Below, piece after piece: positions 6,385 through 7,114 of a stretch of 7,114 bases of DNA. How positions within the stretch are numbered: position 1 is the stretch's first letter; every line of letters begins with the position of its first letter. The stretch is from positions 1 to 7,114 of the forward strand of contig JASHRR010001384.1 of NCBI GenBank assembly GCA_030037185.1, in the 5' to 3' direction. Both the position numbers and the translations under genes were made by a program. The notes below the pieces were generated by a model that worked only from the letters and a program-made list of their open reading frames with translations, had not been told where the DNA came from and made no database searches. Origin of the DNA: Xanthobacteraceae bacterium (GTDB taxonomy: Bacteria > Pseudomonadota > Alphaproteobacteria > Rhizobiales > Xanthobacteraceae).

Positions 6385-6821
6385 CACCATTCCCTCCGTT
6401 CGTCTTTTCATTGATTGAAGCCTTCCTGAGCCCATCGCCGAACATATACCCATTGAGCAAGCTGCAACTGCCAAGAGGATAAGCGAGCTTCGTTCGGCCC
6501 CGGTCCGATACGCCGCGGCCACAAGCTTCTTGCGGAGGTAGCTATTAATCCGATCGCCGGTCGCAATAGCCGAGCCGGTTCGTGAAGATCAAAACGCCGC
6601 GACTGAGCCGCACGAGAGCTGTGGTGGCATTTGAGGCGAAGCCAAATCCGCCTGGTTGTCGGAACCTGGGTGTAAGAACTCGGGTTAAAGCGCCCTTGTG
6701 GCTTTCTTTGGGGGCGTCGCACTGGGGGCGCGCAAGAAGTTCATCGTCTTGTCATATGGTGCCGGTACTCATCGCGGTTGCGGAAAATCAAAACAGAAAC
6801 AGCCTATCAAGGAGCGAAAAG
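6385..6821. other. 437-base divergent intergenic region
   Basis: Sits between the minus-strand His-rich gene and the plus-strand Cys-rich gene, so it should hold promoters for both. For the minus gene, a TATATG -10-like box (plus-strand CATATA, 6443-6448) lies about 60 bases upstream of the start, but the nearest -35-like boxes (TTGGCA at 20 bases, TTGCAG at 13 bases) have poor spacing. For the plus gene there is the GGAAC/GGTT pair listed separately. An open frame runs through 6582-6821 into the Cys-rich gene, but the signal peptide and ribosome binding site place the real start at 6822. Confidence 0.5.
6661..6686 (+). promoter_or_regulatory. EcfG-like (general stress response) promoter candidate
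   Basis: GGAAC at 6661-6665, then 17 bases, then GGTT at 6683-6686. Alphaproteobacterial EcfG sigma factors recognise GGAAC-N16/17-CGTT, so there is one mismatch, in the -10 element. It would give a leader of about 130 bases before the Cys-rich gene. Nine defined bases occur by chance fairly often, so this is only a candidate. Confidence 0.3.
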
Positions 6822-7040
6822 ATGAGGGATTACAAAGTATTTTCCGTTGTTGCGGTGGTCGGTGCTTTGGCCGTCATGCAAGTTTCCGTCGCCCCTGCAT
6901 GGGCAAAAAAGGCGTCCACTCAGGCCCAGACGACGTCGCAGCCAGCCCAGCCGCGCCAAGAAGCCCAGGTGCCCCAACCGAACAATTGTCCAGGTGGGGT
7001 TTCAAAGGGTTGCGGTCCGGGATCCTGCCGCTGCCCGTAG
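6822..7040 (+). CDS. Small exported cysteine-rich peptide, unknown function
   Basis: Not a family I recognise; 72 aa. ATG at 6822 follows AAGGAG (6809-6814) by 7 bases, an excellent ribosome binding site. Residues 1-28 form a signal peptide (Arg2/Lys5, hydrophobic 7-24, AWA before Lys29). The mature part of 44 residues has a flexible Gln/Thr/Ala/Pro linker (about 31-54) and a compact tail, NNCPGGVSKGCGPGSCRCP, with cysteines at 56, 64, 69 and 71 (spacing C-x7-C-x4-C-x-C). All four cysteines lie in the last 17 residues among glycines. In the oxidising periplasm they could form two disulfides, or they could bind a metal. The gene is divergent from the His-rich gene. Nothing identifies a maturation enzyme or dedicated exporter for it nearby, apart from the efflux system about 1.5 kb away, whose role in this is not suggested by sequence. 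Confidence 0.72.
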   Translation: MRDYKVFSVVAVVGALAVMQVSVAPAWAKKASTQAQTTSQPAQPRQEAQVPQPNNCPGGVSKGCGPGSCRCP

Positions 7041-7114
7041 AGAGGGCCCAGAGCGCATCATCGCCTCGCTTTGAGCGGCCGCCTTGCGTCTTTGCTCTTG
7101 GTTATCGTTCGTTG
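7041..7114. other. 74 bases after the last gene, nothing called
   Basis: Downstream end of the window. No start of a new gene and no strong hairpin with a T tract is visible. A GCGGCCGC palindrome is present near 7076-7083, which is unremarkable in GC-rich DNA. Confidence 0.5.

Noticed and set aside
6456..6474. Sigma-54-like TTGGCA...TTGCT on the minus strand upstream of the His-rich gene
   Set aside because: The GG and GC elements are 12 bases apart instead of the required 10.
6521..6703. Inverted pair GCCACAAG / CTTGTGGC in the divergent gap
   Set aside because: Only 8 bp, about 170 bases apart, and not supported by further matching; likely chance.
6582..6821. N-terminal extension of the Cys-rich peptide from GTG at 6582
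   Set aside because: It would bury a clear signal peptide inside the protein; ATG at 6822 has AAGGAG 7 bases upstream.

Overview
The window looks like chromosome from a GC-rich (about 60-65% by eye) Gram-negative bacterium, most likely an alphaproteobacterium of the Bradyrhizobium/Rhodopseudomonas type (Hyphomicrobiales). This rests on the style of the RND, adaptor and NodT proteins, GC-ending codons, and several small exported proteins with short N-terminal signal peptides. The taxonomic call is an inference from style, not from a marker gene.

Bases 1-5338, plus strand, hold a tripartite RND efflux system. The 3' two thirds of an inner-membrane RND permease comes first (its 5' end lies outside the window). 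A GTG-started, membrane-anchored periplasmic adaptor follows 4 bases after the permease stop. After a 394-base gap full of inverted repeats comes a NodT/TolC-type outer-membrane lipoprotein channel. Together they should form one pump spanning both membranes. The substrate cannot be read from the sequence. The permease resembles the hydrophobic/amphiphile (multidrug) branch more than the CzcA heavy-metal branch. Its intramembrane proton-relay positions are altered compared with AcrB (Asp-Asn in TM4, Ala instead of Lys in TM10).

Bases 5339-7114 hold three small exported proteins of unknown function. Two are on the minus strand, convergent with the channel gene: a Gly/Asn/aromatic-rich 101-aa protein and a histidine-rich 111-aa protein. 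They are separated by a 96-base hairpin-containing gap. The third is divergent, on the plus strand: a 72-aa protein with a Gln/Pro linker and a four-cysteine tail. The 437-base gap between the divergent pair should carry promoters for both. It contains a GGAAC-N17-GGTT pair resembling alphaproteobacterial general-stress (EcfG) promoters, upstream of the Cys-rich gene.

No tRNA, rRNA, CRISPR array, complete insertion sequence or phage gene was seen. The least explained parts are the His-rich and Cys-rich exported proteins, and the repeat-dense gap inside the efflux cluster.
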